Program-made: the position numbers and the translations under genes
Shown here: in pieces, positions 25,204 through 33,569 of the stretch
Numbering within the stretch: position 1 is the first letter of the stretch
Layout: the number at the start of each line of letters is the position of its first letter
Notes under the pieces: generated by a model
Database searches by the model: none
Seen by the model: the letters and a program-made list of their open reading frames with translations, nothing else
Told to the model about the DNA's origin: nothing
Source of the DNA: Amycolatopsis bartoniae
GTDB lineage: Bacteria; Actinomycetota; Actinomycetes; Mycobacteriales; Pseudonocardiaceae
Assembly: GCF_014191255.1 (NCBI RefSeq)
Contig: NZ_JACHWH010000004.1
Span: forward strand, 299,001 to 363,000
Length of the DNA: 64,000 bases
Direction: 5' to 3'

Positions 25204-27006
25204 TCAACGGGCGTAGAGGGATTCGATGGTGTCCGAGTAGTTCTTGCTCACCACGTTGCGCTTCAGCTTCAGGCTCGGCGTGATCTCGCCCGTCGCCTCG
25301 CTGAAGTCGTGCGCCAGGATCACGAACTTCTTGATCGCCTCCGCGTGCGAGACCTGCTTGTTCGCCTCGTCGACCGCCGCCTGGACGGCTGCCTTCAGGT
25401 CCGCGTCGTCGGCCAGGTCGGCCACCGTCGCGGACTCCGGCTTGCCGTGCTGCGCCTTCCACGCCGGGAAGAACTCCTCGTCGATCGTCACCAGCACCCC
25501 GATGAACGGCCGCCGGTCGCCGACCACCATCGCCTGGCTGATCAGCGGGTTCGCGCGCAGCGTGTCCTCCAGCCCGGACGGCGCCACGTTCTTGCCGCCC
25601 GCCGTGACGATGATCTCCTTCTTGCGGCCGGTGATCTTGAGGAAACCGTCGTCGTCGAGCTCGCCGAGGTCGCCGGTGTGGAACCAGCCGTCCTCCAGCG
25701 ACTCCTTCGTGGCCTGCTCGTTGTTGAAGTACGCCCGGAACACGACGTCCCCCTTGAGCAGGACCTCACCGTCGTCCGCGATGCGCACCGACGTGCCCGC
25801 CACCGGCCTGCCGACGGTGCCCACCCGGAACGCCGTCTGCGTGTTCACGTTCGCCGCCGCCGACGTCTCCGTCAGGCCGTAGCCCTCGAACACCGGCACG
25901 CCGATCCCGCGGAAGAAGTGCGCCAGCCGCGCCCCCAGCGGGGCGCCACCGGACACCGCCGCGATGCAGCGCCCGCCCAGCGCGGCCCGCAGCTTCGTGA
26001 AGACCAGCTTGTCGAACACGAGGTGCTTCGCCTTGAGCCCGAGGCCCGCGCCGCCGGAGTCCTGAGCCTCGCTGTACGCGACCGCGACGGCCTCGGCCTG
26101 GTCGAAGATCTTGCCCTTGCCCTCGCTGTGCGCCTTCTGCTTCGCCGAGTTGTAGACCTTCTCGAACACGCGCGGCACGGCGACCACGAACGTCGGCCGG
26201 AACGTGCCCAGGTCCGCCACCAGGTTCTTCACGTCCGGCGTGTGGCCGAGGGTGACGCGCGCGGTGATCGCGGTCACGGCGATGGCCCGCGCCAGCACGT
26301 GCGCCAGCGGCAGGAAGCACAGCAGCGAGTTGCCCGCCTCCATCAGCTGCGGGAACGCGGCGATGTCGGCGCGGATCTCGGCGAGCAGGTTGCGGTGGGA
26401 CAGCTCGACGCCCTTGGGACGGCCCGTGGTGCCCGAGGTGTAGACGATGGTGGCCAGCTCGTCGGCCTTCACCCCCCGGCGCCGCTCGTGCACGGTGTCG
26501 TCGGCGACCTTCGAGCCCAGCGCGGTCAGCTCGGCGACCGCGCCGCCGGTGTGGCTGTTCTCGATCTGCCACACGTACTGCAGGTCCCCGAGCCGGTCGC
26601 GCACCTGGTCGACGTTCCCGAGGTGCTCGTCGGTCTCGACGAAGACGCCCTTGGCGCCCGAGTCGGACAGGATCCAGTGCACCTGCTCGGGTGACGACGT
26701 GTCGTAGATGGGCACGGTGACCGCGCCCGCGGCCCAGATCGCGAAGTCGAGCAGCTGCCACTCGTACCGCGTCTTGGACATCAGCCCGATGCGGTCGCCG
26801 TGCTCGACCCCCGCCTCGATCAGCCCCTTCGCGACGGCGAGCACCTGCGCGGCGAACTCGCGGGCGGTGACGTCCAACCAGGACCCGTCGACCTGGCGCC
26901 GGAAGCTGATCGACTCCGGGAACCGCTCCGCGTTCGCCCACAGGATGTCGCTGAGGTTCTCGTCATCGGCTACCGGCTTCGCCGCCGGGGCGCTGTACTC
27001 GCGCAC
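25204..27006 (-). CDS. fadD15: Long-chain fatty-acid-CoA ligase, FadD15-like
   Basis: A 600-residue AMP-forming long-chain acyl-CoA synthetase. Motifs: the P-loop IVYTSGTTGRPKGVELSH, the LPLAHVLARA segment, GYGLTETSAAANVNT, and GWFHTGDLGELDDDGFLKITGRKKEI. Length and N-terminal architecture fit FadD15/FAA1-type enzymes that activate C16-C18 fatty acids for lipid synthesis or beta-oxidation. GTG start at 27006. Its neighbours on the other strand (SRPBCC proteins and an ArsA-type ATPase) reproduce the fadD15 neighbourhood of M. tuberculosis (Rv2183c-Rv2187). It could be a target of the lysine acetyltransferase at 3090. Confidence 0.9.
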   Translation of the reverse strand: MREYSAPAAKPVADDENLSDILWANAERFPESISFRRQVDGSWLDVTAREFAAQVLAVAKGLIEAGVEHGDRIGLMSKTRYEWQLLDFAIWAAGAVTVPIYDTSSPEQVHWILSDSGAKGVFVETDEHLGNVDQVRDRLGDLQYVWQIENSHTGGAVAELTALGSKVADDTVHERRRGVKADELATIVYTSGTTGRPKGVELSHRNLLAEIRADIAAFPQLMEAGNSLLCFLPLAHVLARAIAVTAITARVTLGHTPDVKNLVADLGTFRPTFVVAVPRVFEKVYNSAKQKAHSEGKGKIFDQAEAVAVAYSEAQDSGGAGLGLKAKHLVFDKLVFTKLRAALGGRCIAAVSGGAPLGARLAHFFRGIGVPVFEGYGLTETSAAANVNTQTAFRVGTVGRPVAGTSVRIADDGEVLLKGDVVFRAYFNNEQATKESLEDGWFHTGDLGELDDDGFLKITGRKKEIIVTAGGKNVAPSGLEDTLRANPLISQAMVVGDRRPFIGVLVTIDEEFFPAWKAQHGKPESATVADLADDADLKAAVQAAVDEANKQVSHAEAIKKFVILAHDFSEATGEITPSLKLKRNVVSKNYSDTIESLYAR

Positions 27007-27102
27007 GGGGGACCTCCGCGTCCTTCGGTGTTACTCGCCAGTCAACTTAGCGTCAGTACCACCTTACGACCAAGGCGGTGGGACCATGACATTCTGGACC
27101 CC

Positions 27103-27501
27103 GTGAGCACGCTGAACGGCGCCCCGCCCGCGATCGACGTGGTCGACGAGACCTTCCTCGCGGTGCCGCCGGCCACGGTGAAGGCGGCCTTCGCCGCGCC
27201 GGCCGCGTGGCGCCGCTACTGGCCGGATCTGCAGCTCGAGGTGTACACCGACCGCGGCGACGAGGGCCTGCGGTGGACGGTCAAGGGCGCGCTCGTGGGC
27301 ACCATGGAGGTGTGGCTGGAGCCCGTGCTCGACGGCACCCTGCTGCACTACTTCCTGCGCGCGACCCCCCAGGGCCCGCTGCGCCCACGTGATCTTCGTC
27401 GCGAAGGCGACCGCCGCGCCCGGGCGGCGAAGGGCATCGCGCTGGAGCTGAAGGAGATCCTGGAGGACGGACGCGAGCCTGGAGTGCCGCCGAAGTCCTG
27501 A
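27103..27501 (+). CDS. SRPBCC/polyketide-cyclase-like protein
   Basis: A 132-residue small protein with the helix-grip pattern of the START/SRPBCC superfamily: VDETFLAVPPATVKAAFAAPAAWRRYWP, followed by beta strands (LRWTVKGALVGTMEVWLEP, TLLHYFLRATPQG) and a C-terminal helix (AAKGIALELKEILED). Such proteins bind hydrophobic ligands. GTG at 27103 is the first start giving a proper N-terminus. It is divergent from fadD15, as Rv2186c is from Rv2187, which it may correspond to. Ligand and role unknown. Confidence 0.65.
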   Translation: MSTLNGAPPAIDVVDETFLAVPPATVKAAFAAPAAWRRYWPDLQLEVYTDRGDEGLRWTVKGALVGTMEVWLEPVLDGTLLHYFLRATPQGPLRPRDLRREGDRRARAAKGIALELKEILEDGREPGVPPKS

Positions 27502-27578
27502 GGTGCGGCCGTCCACTGGCACCGCCTCAGGTTCCGCTACCCGCACCGACTTGCAAGTCAGTTCACTAATCTGTGTTC

Positions 27579-28370
27579 ATGCGCGTACATGTCGTCTCCG
27601 ATGTGCACGGCAACGCGGAGGCGCTCGCCAGGGCGGGTGAGGGTGCCGACGCGCTCGTCGTGCTGGGTGATCTCCTCGACTTCGTCGACTACCACGAGCA
27701 CGACAGGGGCATCCTCGGCACGCTGTTCGGCCCGGAGAAGGTGGGCACGTTCGCCCGCCTGCGCCGTGAGGGCACCCGCGACGAGACGGTCGCCTTCTCC
27801 CGTTCCCTGTGGAACAGCCTCGACGACCCGGGCGGCGCGGTCGAGGAGGCCATCCGCGCCCAGTACGCCGAGCTGTTCGCCGCGATGACCGCCCCCACCT
27901 ACGCCACCCCGGGCAACGTCGACTCGCCGCACCTGTGGCCGGAGTTCGCCGGCGACGGGCTGACCATCGTCGACGGTGAGGTGATCGAGCTGGGCGGGTT
28001 GCGGTTCGGTTTCGTCGGCGGCGTCGTGCTGCCCCCGGGTGCCACCGTGCGCCGCACGAACCCGGTGTGGCGGCCGTACCTGCGCGAGCGCGACGAGTTC
28101 GACGCCGCGGTCGACAAGCTCGACGACGTCCAGGTGCTGTGCACCCACGTCCCGCCGGCGTTTCCCGAGCTCACCTACGACGTCGTCGCCCGCCGCCAGG
28201 AGCTGGGGTCCACCGCGCTGCGAGCGCTGATCGACGAGCAGCAGCCGCGCTGGTCGCTGTTCGGGCACGTGCACCAGCCGCTGTCGCCGCGGCTGCGGGC
28301 GGGCCGGACCGAATGCCGTAACGTCGGACACTTCAAGGTCACGGAACGTCCGTACGTGCTGCGGCTTTGA
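27579..28370 (+). CDS. Metallophosphoesterase
   Basis: A 263-residue calcineurin-like phosphoesterase. The dimetal motifs appear in order: SDVHGN (about 7-12), GDLLD (about 31), GNVDS (about 109), the histidine of CTHVPP (about 190) and GHVHQ (about 229). The substrate cannot be deduced; relatives hydrolyse phosphodiesters or phosphoproteins. I chose ATG at 27579, which starts immediately before the MRVHVVSDVHG strand; GTG at 27573 would add two residues. It probably leads a rightward operon with the following SRPBCC and ATPase genes, 21 bases downstream. Confidence 0.85.
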   Translation: MRVHVVSDVHGNAEALARAGEGADALVVLGDLLDFVDYHEHDRGILGTLFGPEKVGTFARLRREGTRDETVAFSRSLWNSLDDPGGAVEEAIRAQYAELFAAMTAPTYATPGNVDSPHLWPEFAGDGLTIVDGEVIELGGLRFGFVGGVVLPPGATVRRTNPVWRPYLRERDEFDAAVDKLDDVQVLCTHVPPAFPELTYDVVARRQELGSTALRALIDEQQPRWSLFGHVHQPLSPRLRAGRTECRNVGHFKVTERPYVLRL

Positions 28371-28391
28371 CCGACCGGTAACCTCTCCGCC

Positions 28392-28838
28392 ATGGCCGAG
28401 CAGTCCACGCAGTCCATCGAGGTCGACGCGCCGCCCGAGCGGGTCATGGCGGTGATCGCGGACTTCGGGTCGTACCCGGAGTGGGCGAAGCAGGTCCGCG
28501 AGACCGAGGTCCTCGCCACCGACGCCGACGGCAACCCGAAGCAGGTCAAGCTGACTCTGGACGCGGGCCCGATCAAGGACGTCTACACCCTGGAGTACGA
28601 CTGGGCGGCCGACGGGCGCTCGGTGAGCTGGCACCTGGTCAAGGGCCAGATGCAGAAGGCGCAGGACGGCCGCTACGAGCTGGCCGAGACGCCGGGCGGC
28701 GGCACGAAGGTGACGTACACGTTGTCGGTCGAGCTGGCGCTGCCGATGATCGGCCTGCTGCGCCGCAAGGCGGAGAAGATGGTGATGGACACGGCGCTCA
28801 AGGAGCTCAAGCGCCGCGTGGAGAGCGGCCCCGCCTGA
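28392..28838 (+). CDS. SRPBCC (START-like) protein, Rv2185c-like
   Basis: A 148-residue helix-grip protein with the classic START-like beginning (QSIEVDAPPERVMAVIADFGSYPEWAKQVRETEVL), a beta-sheet body (VKLTLDAGPIKDVYTLEYDW) and a long C-terminal helix (RRKAEKMVMDTALKELKRRVES). It probably binds a lipid or other apolar ligand. The ArsA-type ATPase gene begins one base after its stop. This pair is conserved beside fadD15 in mycobacteria, where Rv2185c and Rv2184c occupy the same positions. A cell-envelope or lipid role is plausible but unproven. Confidence 0.8.
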   Translation: MAEQSTQSIEVDAPPERVMAVIADFGSYPEWAKQVRETEVLATDADGNPKQVKLTLDAGPIKDVYTLEYDWAADGRSVSWHLVKGQMQKAQDGRYELAETPGGGTKVTYTLSVELALPMIGLLRRKAEKMVMDTALKELKRRVESGPA

Positions 28839-28839
28839 G

Positions 28840-29976
28840 ATGCGCCTGCTGCTGTTCACCGGCAAGGGGGGTGTCGGGAAGACGACCCTGGCCGCGGCGA
28901 CGGCGGCCGGGCTCGCCTCGCGCGGGCACAAGACGCTGGTGGTCTCCACCGACCCGGCGCACTCCCTCGGCGACGCGTTCGCCCAGCGGCTCGGCGCCGA
29001 GCCCGCCGAGGTGGACCACTGCCTGCACGCCGCGCAGGTCGACTCGCGCGGGCTCGTCGACGGCATCTGGCAGGAGCTGCGCGGGCGGCTGAAATCGGCG
29101 CTGGCGGGCGCGGGCGTCGACGAGCTGGACGCCGAGGAGCTGACCGTGCTGCCCGGGGTGGACGAGCTGCTCGCGCTGACCGAGGTGCAGCGGCTGGCCG
29201 AGTCCGGGCGCTGGGACACCGTCGTCGTCGACTGCGGGCCCACCGCCGAAACGCTGCGCCTGCTCGCGCTTCCCGAGGCGGTTTCGGGGTACCTCAACAG
29301 GATGTGGCAGGTGAAGCTCGCGGGCCCGCGCGGGACCGTCGAGGCGGTGCGGAAGCTGGCCGCGCACCTGGAGTCGCTGCGGAGCCTGCTCACCGATCCC
29401 GCGAGGACCGGCGTGCGGCTGGTGCTGACCCCGGAACGGGTCGTCGTCGCCGAGGCGCGCCGCACGCTGACTTCCCTTGCGCTGCGCGGAATCCGTGTCG
29501 ACGGCCTGATCGTGAACCGGCTGATGCCCGCGCCCGGTGTGTGGCGCGGTGCGGCGGCGGCGTGGCTGCGCACCCGCCGCCGCGAGCAGGACGCGGTGCT
29601 CGCGGAACTGGCCGACGCGGGCGTGCCGGAGTTCGCGCGGGTCGAGCACCGGGCGGTCGAGCCGGTCGGGCTGCCCGCGCTGCTGGAGATCTCGCGAGAG
29701 CTGTACGGCGAGGAGAACCCGTTGGCGGGCAACGGGAACACGGGTGTCCCGCTGCTGGACGTGTCCGAAGTGGACGGCGGCTACGAGCTGCGGGTGGCGA
29801 TGCCGCTCGACCCGGCCGCGGTCGTCGACCTGGCCAGGGTGGACGACGAGCTGGCGATCACCGTGGACGGCTTCCGCCGTCTCGTCGCGCTGCCGGAGGC
29901 GCTGCGGCCGTGCCGGATCACCGGCGCCGCGTCGGACGAGCGCGGGCTGGTCGTGTCGTTTGAGGAGGAGGCATGA
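28840..29976 (+). CDS. ArsA/GET3-family ATPase, Rv2184c-like
   Basis: A 378-residue deviant Walker-A ATPase. The P-loop is FTGKGGVGKTTLAAATAAG at residues 5-23, and switch I contains VVSTDPAHSLGDAF. The Walker-B/switch-II segment is VVVDCGPTAETLRLL, and a C-terminal extension from about 290 has beta-rich repeats (VDGGYELRVAMPLDPAA), like the small alpha-crystallin-type domain of Rv2184c-type proteins. No arsenite-binding cysteine triplet is evident, so it is unlikely to be an arsenic pump. A GET3-like chaperone or regulatory function with the adjacent SRPBCC protein is the better guess. Confidence 0.83.
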   Translation: MRLLLFTGKGGVGKTTLAAATAAGLASRGHKTLVVSTDPAHSLGDAFAQRLGAEPAEVDHCLHAAQVDSRGLVDGIWQELRGRLKSALAGAGVDELDAEELTVLPGVDELLALTEVQRLAESGRWDTVVVDCGPTAETLRLLALPEAVSGYLNRMWQVKLAGPRGTVEAVRKLAAHLESLRSLLTDPARTGVRLVLTPERVVVAEARRTLTSLALRGIRVDGLIVNRLMPAPGVWRGAAAAWLRTRRREQDAVLAELADAGVPEFARVEHRAVEPVGLPALLEISRELYGEENPLAGNGNTGVPLLDVSEVDGGYELRVAMPLDPAAVVDLARVDDELAITVDGFRRLVALPEALRPCRITGAASDERGLVVSFEEEA

Positions 29977-30347
29977 CCGAGACCGACGCGACGAGCCTCG
30001 CCGACGAGGTGCGGCTGCTCGTCGAGATGGTGATCGAGCGCGCGGCGCCATGGCTGGAAGGTCTCGTGAGCGCCGGGCACGGCGAGGGCGAGCACGCGAC
30101 GGCCGACTGCGCGTGGTGCCCGCTGTGCGCGGTGGTCGCCGTGGTGCGTGGCGAGCGGCCCGAGTTCGCCGCCCGGCTGATCGAGCACCTCGGCCAGCTG
30201 GTCGCGCTGCTGCGCGCGGTGCTGGCCGACCGCTGGGACCCCGAGCACGGGTTCCACATGCCCGGCTTCTCCCCGGAGCCGAAACCCCAGCCGCCGAGTC
30301 CCCGGGTGCAGCGCATTCCCGTGCGGTGGCGCGGCGAGGTGGCCTGA
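29973..30347 (+). CDS. Small Cys-rich protein, Rv2183c-like
   Basis: A 124-residue soluble protein whose start overlaps the ATPase stop by 4 bases. The centre carries ADCAWCPLCAVVAVVRGERPE, a C-x2-C-x2-C motif that could bind a metal or iron-sulfur cluster, flanked by helices. The C-terminus is Pro-rich (PEPKPQPPSPRVQRIPV) and probably disordered. Position after the ArsA-type ATPase matches Rv2183c in M. tuberculosis. Function unknown; the coupling suggests it acts with the ATPase. Confidence 0.7.
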   Translation: MTETDATSLADEVRLLVEMVIERAAPWLEGLVSAGHGEGEHATADCAWCPLCAVVAVVRGERPEFAARLIEHLGQLVALLRAVLADRWDPEHGFHMPGFSPEPKPQPPSPRVQRIPVRWRGEVA

Positions 30348-31292
30348 GTGCGCGCGATCGGACTGGACGTCGGGGGCACGAGCGTCCGTGCGGCGGTGGT
30401 GGACGAGCAGGGGTCCATTCTGGACACCGACCGCGTGGGCACGCCGAGTGAGGAGGACGCGCTCGAGGACGCCATCGCCGGCGTGATCGAGGAGTTGCGC
30501 AACCGGCACGAGGACGTGGGGGCGGTGGGCCTGGCGGTAGCGGGGTTCGTCGCGAACGACCGCAACACGGTGATGTTCGCGCCGCACCTCGCGTGGCGCG
30601 CGGCGCCGGTGGCCGACCGGATCGCCAAGCGCGTGGACCTGCCGGTGACGCTGGAGCACGACGCGAACGCGGCGGCGCTCGGCGAGCACCGGTTCGGCGC
30701 GGCGCGGGGAACGCGGGTGGCGGCGCTGGTGGCGATCGGCACCGGGATCGGCGCGGGCCTGCTGCTGGAGGGCGAGATCTACCGCGGTGCGTACGGGGTG
30801 GCGCCGGAGCTGGGGCACCTCACGGTGGTGCCGGGTGGGCGGGCGTGCCCGTGCGGCAAGTACGGCTGCTGGGAGCGGTACTGCAGCGGGACGGCGCTGG
30901 CGGCGACGGCGGTCGAGCTGCTGGCGCGGCATCCGGGGCAGTCAACGGTGCTGGCGCGCGAGACGTCGGGCGATCCCGGGTCGATCACCGGACGGCGGGT
31001 GGCGGGCGCGGCGCGGGACGGCGACCCGATCGCGCAGCGGGCCGTGGCGGAGCTGGCGAAGTGGCTCGGGGAAGGGCTCGCGCTGGTGGCGGACGTGTTC
31101 GACCCGGAGATCGTGGTGATCGGCGGCGGCGTGTCCGGTTCGGCGCCGCTGTTTCTCGACGAGGCGCGCGAGCACTACACGGCGGCGATCACCGGGGCCC
31201 GGCACCGGCCGCTGGCCCGCATCCGCACCGCGCACCTCGGTGACGACGCGGCGATGGTGGGTGCCGCGGCGCTGGCGCTGGAAGCGGCGTGA
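30348..31292 (+). CDS. ROK-family sugar kinase (glucokinase-like)
   Basis: A 314-residue ROK kinase, most likely phosphorylating glucose or a related hexose with ATP. The N-terminal phosphate-binding motif is GLDVGGTSVRAAVVDE, the sugar-binding region contains LEHDANAAALGEHRFGAARG, and VAIGTGIGAGLL is intact. The zinc signature CPCGKYGCWERYCSG is intact. The C-terminal VVIGGGVSGSAPLF is typical. GTG starts one base after the stop of the preceding gene. Glucokinase is the best guess, but N-acetylglucosamine kinase or another hexokinase activity cannot be excluded. There is no DNA-binding N-terminal domain, so it is not a NagC-type repressor. Confidence 0.85.
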   Translation: MRAIGLDVGGTSVRAAVVDEQGSILDTDRVGTPSEEDALEDAIAGVIEELRNRHEDVGAVGLAVAGFVANDRNTVMFAPHLAWRAAPVADRIAKRVDLPVTLEHDANAAALGEHRFGAARGTRVAALVAIGTGIGAGLLLEGEIYRGAYGVAPELGHLTVVPGGRACPCGKYGCWERYCSGTALAATAVELLARHPGQSTVLARETSGDPGSITGRRVAGAARDGDPIAQRAVAELAKWLGEGLALVADVFDPEIVVIGGGVSGSAPLFLDEAREHYTAAITGARHRPLARIRTAHLGDDAAMVGAAALALEAA

Positions 31293-32161
31293 TGGACGGT
31301 GACGGGTTCGTCGAATGCGCCGCGGGGCACCGGCACTGGGGCCGCTTCGGTGCCGCGGGGTTGCTGCTGACCGATCCCGAGCGCGGGGTCCTGTTGCAGC
31401 ATCGGGCGTGGTGGACACACCACGGCGACACGTGGGCGCTGCCGGGTGGCGCGCGGGACAGCCACGAGGACGCGTGGCAGGCGGCGACGCGGGAGGCCGA
31501 GGAGGAGGCCGGGATCCCCGGCGACGCGGTGCGGCCGCTGTCGGCGTGGACGGTCGACCACGGCGGCTGGACCTACACGACGGTGCTGGCGCAGACCGTG
31601 CGGCCGGTGCGCGAGCAGGTGATGAACCACGAGAGCGACGAGCTGCGGTGGGTGCGGCCGCAGGACGTGCCGGGTTACCCGCTGCACCACGACTTCGCGT
31701 CGGCGTGGCCGTCGCTGGTCCCGCAGCTGGGCCGGGAGCTGGTGCTGGTGGTCGACGGGGCGAACGTGGTCGGCTCCCGCCCGGACGGCTGGTGGCGCGA
31801 CCGGGCGGGAGCCGCGGGCCGGCTGCGGGACCGCCTGGCGACCCTCGTCCGCAGCGGCGTGCGGGGCTCGGCCTTCGAGGTGACGGACGGCCCGGAGTGG
31901 TCGTGGTGGCCACGGGTCGTGCTGGTGGTCGAAGGCCAGGCGAAGGGCGTCCCGGCGAGCGAGGAGGTCGAGGTGGTGTCCGCGGCGCAGGACGGCGACT
32001 CGGCGATCGTCGACACGGTGCGTTCGTTGCGGGTTTCGCGCCCGGCGGACCACGTGACAGTCGTGACGGCGGACCGCGAACTGCGCAGCAGGATCACGGC
32101 GGAGGGCGCGGGCTACCTCGGCCCGGGCACACTGCTGGCCGCTTTGGACGATCAGGGCTGA
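31292..32161 (+). CDS. NUDIX hydrolase fused to NYN/PIN-like domain
   Basis: A 289-residue two-domain protein. The NUDIX domain occupies about 1-145 with the NUDIX box GGARDSHEDAWQAATREAEEEAG in the canonical G-x5-E-x7-R-E-x2-E-E spacing (quoted part: ATREAEEEAG). A second domain from about 148 begins LVLVVDGANVVGSRPDGWW and later has AQDGDSAIVDTV and VVTADRELRSR, the acidic residues of NYN/YacP-type PIN-like nucleases. A dual role in hydrolysing a nucleotide and cleaving RNA is possible. ATG overlaps the ROK kinase stop (TGATG); GTG three bases upstream is an alternative. Its 3' end overlaps the convergent deacetylase gene by 10 bases. Confidence 0.8.
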   Translation: MDGDGFVECAAGHRHWGRFGAAGLLLTDPERGVLLQHRAWWTHHGDTWALPGGARDSHEDAWQAATREAEEEAGIPGDAVRPLSAWTVDHGGWTYTTVLAQTVRPVREQVMNHESDELRWVRPQDVPGYPLHHDFASAWPSLVPQLGRELVLVVDGANVVGSRPDGWWRDRAGAAGRLRDRLATLVRSGVRGSAFEVTDGPEWSWWPRVVLVVEGQAKGVPASEEVEVVSAAQDGDSAIVDTVRSLRVSRPADHVTVVTADRELRSRITAEGAGYLGPGTLLAALDDQG

Positions 32162-33015
32162 CGCGTGCGCAGGTAGTGCTCGGCGATCTCGTCGCTCGTG
32201 GTGAGCCAGACGTCGGGTTGGGCGGCGAGGTGCGCCAGCGCCCGGTCGAGGTACTTGTGCCGGAACGGCTGCCCGATCACGAAGGGGTGCAGGGCGAGTG
32301 CCATCACCCGGCCACTGTGCTCGGAGTCCGCGTGCAGCTGCTCGTACTGGTCCTGGACCATCCGCAGGAACTCCGGGCCGGTGTGCCCCCTGCCGAACAG
32401 GATCAGGTCGTTCAGCTCGACCGAGTACGGCACGCTGATCATCCCCGGCACGTCCAGCGGATAGGGCTGGTCGTCGTTGGTCCAGTCCAGTACGTAGCTC
32501 AGGCCGAGTTCGGCGAGCAGCTCCGGGGTGTTGAACGTCTCCGTCAGGCCGGGCCCCATCCAGCCTCGTGGTCGCTGTCCCGTGGCCGTCGCGATCGTGT
32601 CGACGACTTCGGTCAGGAAACGCCGCTCCTCGTCGCGGCCCATGCCCGTGTGCGGGATCGAGTTGGTCCGCCCGTGCGCGATCCAGCTCCAGTTCCGCTC
32701 GACCCCGGCCTGGACGATCTGCGGGTGGTGGTGGGCGACCGCTGAGTTCAGCAGCACGCTCGCCCTGATGCCGTGGCGGTCGAGGCTTTCGACCGTGCGC
32801 CAGATGCCGACGCGCGGTCCGTAGTCGCGCCAGCCGTGGTTCAGCGCGTCGGGAACCAGGTCCGCCGAGCCCGGCCAGATGCACGTGGACGGGCGGTCGA
32901 TGAGGAAGTGCTCGACGTTCAGCCCGACGTAGACGGCGACCCGGGCACCACCGGGCCAGGTGATCGGGGATCGCTCGGTGATCGGGCTGTAGGAGAAGGG
33001 TTCGGTAGGTGTCAT
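32152..33015 (-). CDS. Polysaccharide deacetylase family protein
   Basis: A 287-residue NodB-homology/CE4-like hydrolase of the type found in allantoinase-like PuuE proteins. It has no signal peptide, so it is probably cytosolic. Features: VAVYVGLNVEHFLIDRP near the N-terminus, the pattern ASVLLNSAVAHHHP, IAHGRTNS, and HPFVIGQPFRHKYLDRAL towards the end. The canonical D-D metal motif is not clearly preserved, as in other members of this subgroup. It is divergent from the MerR-type regulator at 33075, with a palindrome in the gap, suggesting control by that regulator. Substrate unknown. Confidence 0.75.
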   Translation of the reverse strand: MTPTEPFSYSPITERSPITWPGGARVAVYVGLNVEHFLIDRPSTCIWPGSADLVPDALNHGWRDYGPRVGIWRTVESLDRHGIRASVLLNSAVAHHHPQIVQAGVERNWSWIAHGRTNSIPHTGMGRDEERRFLTEVVDTIATATGQRPRGWMGPGLTETFNTPELLAELGLSYVLDWTNDDQPYPLDVPGMISVPYSVELNDLILFGRGHTGPEFLRMVQDQYEQLHADSEHSGRVMALALHPFVIGQPFRHKYLDRALAHLAAQPDVWLTTSDEIAEHYLRTRQP

Positions 33016-33031
33016 GCGGCCAAGGTAGGAG

Positions 33032-33046
33032 TTAACATCGATGTCA
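33032..33046. promoter_or_regulatory. Palindrome between deacetylase and merR genes (candidate operator)
   Basis: TTAACATCGATGTCA contains a perfect ACATCGATGT core. It lies in the 59-base gap between divergent starts at 33015 and 33075. MerR-family regulators bind dyads of this kind between the -35 and -10 elements of their targets, and the MerR-type gene is adjacent. The assignment is inferred from position. Confidence 0.45.
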
Positions 33047-33074
33047 GGTTCAAGCTCGCCGACGGGGGAGGCGG

Positions 33075-33569
33075 ATGAAGATCGGTGAACTCGCCCGGCG
33101 CACCGGGGTCAGCGAACGGTCACTGCGGTACTACGAGCAGCAGGGGCTGCTGACGGCCGATCGCACGCCCGGCGGGCACCGCGACTACCCGGAGCGGGCG
33201 GTCGACCGCGTCATCCGGATCCAGGAGCTGTTCGCCGCGGGCCTGCACAGCAGGAAGATCGCGAGCCTGCTGCCGTGCCTGCGCGACACCGACGGCGGTC
33301 CCGCCGAGACCGCCACCCCGCGGCTGGTCGAAGAACTCACCGCCGAACGGGCGCGCATCGACAGGCTGATCGCCGGTCTGCACACCACCCGCGAGGTGCT
33401 GGACGAGGTGATCGACGCGGCGTCGGAGCCGCGCGACGAGCCTCACGTCCAAGCGTCGATGACGTGCACCAGCCGCGCACCCGGATCATCCGTGCCCGCC
33501 ACTGACAGCTCCGCCGCCGGGAAACCCGCTTCCCGCAAGGCATCCGCCGCCTCCAGCTCGGACTCGTAG
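33075..33569 (+). CDS. MerR-family transcriptional regulator
   Basis: A 164-residue protein. The N-terminal 70 residues form a complete MerR winged helix (MKIGELARRTGVSERSLRYY, EQQGLLTADRTPGGHRDY), followed by the dimerisation coiled coil (ELTAERARIDRLIAGLHTTREVLDEVID). Residues beyond about 122 are Ser/Ala-rich and low complexity, and are encoded antisense to the downstream methyltransferase gene (about 127 bases overlap). Typical relatives end near there, so the natural stop may have been lost. The cysteine in LLPCLRD is single and does not define a metal sensor. It is likely to regulate the divergent deacetylase and itself. Confidence 0.85.
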   Translation: MKIGELARRTGVSERSLRYYEQQGLLTADRTPGGHRDYPERAVDRVIRIQELFAAGLHSRKIASLLPCLRDTDGGPAETATPRLVEELTAERARIDRLIAGLHTTREVLDEVIDAASEPRDEPHVQASMTCTSRAPGSSVPATDSSAAGKPASRKASAASSSDS

